Below, in pieces: positions 63,001 to 64,000 of a DNA stretch of 64,000 nucleotides. Origin of the DNA: Blastocystis sp. Blastoise. Taxonomy: Eukaryota; Sar; Bigyra; Opalinata; Blastocystidae. A program made the translations under genes and the position numbers. The notes under the pieces are model-generated. The model saw only the letters and a program-made list of their open reading frames with translations, searched no databases and was not told the origin of the DNA. Location of the stretch: assembly GCA_039096225.1 (NCBI GenBank), contig JBBPEB010000009.1:1678579-1742578 (forward strand). The letters are read 5' to 3'. Each line of letters starts with the position of its first letter. The first letter of the stretch is position 1.

Positions 63001-63125
63001 TTTGATTGGTAGTCTACAATCCTAGAATCGTAGAGTCTACGATTCTACGATTGTAGGATGAAATAAGCCAATAGAATGAATTAAAATAAAAAAGTCAACC
63101 AAAATGTTATTAGGGTAAAAAAGTG
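63001..63125 (+). repeat. Subtelomeric duplicated unit, copy 2 (contains 43-bp hairpin 63014-63056)
   Basis: Second copy of the 62613-62734 unit. The hairpin has 21-bp arms, a single-base centre and one mismatch. Confidence 0.85.
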
Positions 63126-63264
63126 GTTGACCTTTTTGAGAGGTTTTAATATTTTACTTAACTTTTTTTGTTTTTTATTAAAGTTATAATGGTAATTCTT
63201 TTATTTTTATTTATTTAATGAATTCTATATATTTATTTTTATTTTTATAATGAAATATTATTTA

Positions 63265-63542
63265 TATTAAATAATAAATAGACGCCATTCTTGGCTTGGG
63301 TTTGAATGTGTAGCTATTTATAGTGTTAGGATACTTGTGGTCTGTTGAAATGTGGTGTTATTCATGGATCTGTTTGAATTACTACGTTTGAAAAGGTTTA
63401 AGGTAAGAATGGGAAGATTTTAATTATGGTATATATTTTATTTTTATATTATATTATACTGTTATAATAGGTAAGATGCTGTATCGATGATGCTGATGTC
63501 TTTGAACGATAAGTTCAGACATCAGTATATTGTGTCGTTTTT
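63265..63542. other. Higher-GC telomere-proximal segment
   Basis: Noticeably richer in G than the preceding kilobases (cttggcttgggtttgaatgtg, gtggtctgttgaaatgtggtg). No open frame. Probably a subtelomeric junction sequence shared among chromosome ends, which is an inference. Confidence 0.5.
63493..63525. repeat. Hairpin next to the telomere
   Basis: ctgatgtc-ttTGAAC-gataa-GTTCA-gacatcag: 13 paired bases, two bulged T and a 5-base loop, ending about 18 bases before the first telomere-like repeat. Confidence 0.8.
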
Positions 63543-64000
63543 TAGGTTTAGGTTTAGGGGTTAGGGTTAGGGTTAGGGTTAGGGTTAGGGTTAGGGTTAG
63601 GGTTAGGGTTAGGGTTAGGGTTAGGGTTTAGGTTAGGGTTAGGGTTAGGGTTAGGGTTAGGGTTAGGGTTAGGGTTAGGGTTAGGGTTAGGGTTAGGGTT
63701 AGGGTTAGGGTTAGGGTTAGGGTTAGGGTTAGGGTTAGGGTTAGGGTTAGGGTTAGGGTTAGGGTTAGGGTTAGGGTTAGGGTTAGGGTTAGGGTTAGGG
63801 TTAGGGTTTTAGGGTTAGGGTTAGGGTTAGGGTTAGGGTTAGGGGTTTAGGGTTAGGGTAGGGTTAGGGTTAGGGTTTGGGTTTGGGTTTAGGGTTAGGG
63901 TTAGGGTTAGGGTTAGGGTTAGGGTTAGGGTTAGGGTTAGGGTTAGGGTTAGGGTTAGGGTTAGGGTTAGGGTTAGGGTTAGGGTTAGGGTTAGGGTTAG
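63543..64000 (+). repeat. Telomere, (TTAGGG)n, continuing past the window edge
   Basis: About 75 units with the G-rich strand 5'->3' toward the end, the orientation expected for a right chromosome end. The proximal start is degenerate (ttaggtttaggtttagggg). Variant units occur at about 63626 (tttaggttaggg), 63806 (gggttttaggg) and 63840-63890 (ggggtttaggg, gggtagggtt, three tttggg/tttaggg). The distal stretch from 63895 is pure TTAGGG. Confidence 0.97.

Noticed and set aside
62613-63125. CRISPR-like or tRNA-like array
   Set aside because: Repeats are hairpins at unequal spacing in a eukaryotic subtelomere, without spacers or tRNA box sequences.

Overview
This is the right-hand end of a eukaryotic chromosome. 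The last ~460 bases are a (TTAGGG)n array whose G-rich strand runs toward the window edge, so position 64000 lies inside telomere. The DNA is extremely AT-rich. Genes carry many short introns of one type (gtatat...tatatag, often little more than a TA microsatellite) and encode Asn/Ser-rich low-complexity stretches. CNOT11, SPIN90/Ldb17, VPS51, RBR-like, BTB-TLDc and pogo-type transposase genes fit an AT-rich amoebozoan, early-diverging fungus or similar protist. I cannot name the organism from sequence alone.

Layout. (1) 1-18.8 kb, conserved housekeeping genes: CNOT11 of the CCR4-NOT deadenylase (+), a WW-domain SPIN90/Dip1/Ldb17-like Arp2/3 regulator (+), VPS51 of the GARP/EARP tethering complexes (-), a TPR-like protein with a signal peptide (+), and a poly-Asn protein ending in an RBR-like zinc-finger region (-). 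(2) 20.6-43.6 kb, a subtelomeric multigene block. Three BTB/T1-like proteins with LRR-like repeats (A, B, C, all +) alternate with three BTB-TLDc genes (the first inverted and broken, the other two +). B plus its TLDc gene and C plus its TLDc gene look like two copies of one ~7 kb unit. Between these units sits an apparently intact pogo/Tigger-type transposon with identical 154-bp inverted repeats and a TA target duplication. (3) 44.4-48.3 kb, a MITE-like 180-bp insertion and a decayed or very fragmented Ser/Asn-rich coding region. (4) 48.4-55.6 kb, a many-exon minus-strand gene whose centre resembles a tyrosine recombinase, flanked by long Asn/Ser repeat tails. (5) 55.6-63.5 kb, gene-free subtelomere: an 11-bp tandem array, an ~88-bp satellite, three near-perfect 43-bp hairpins within a duplicated ~125-bp unit, and a small hairpin just before the telomere.

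The most notable signals are the intron-rich tyrosine-recombinase-like gene, the BTB-LRR genes built from symmetric phase-1 exons that each carry about one repeat, and the alternating BTB-LRR/BTB-TLDc array beside the telomere. Exon joins were worked out by eye. Gene boundaries are more reliable than individual exon borders.
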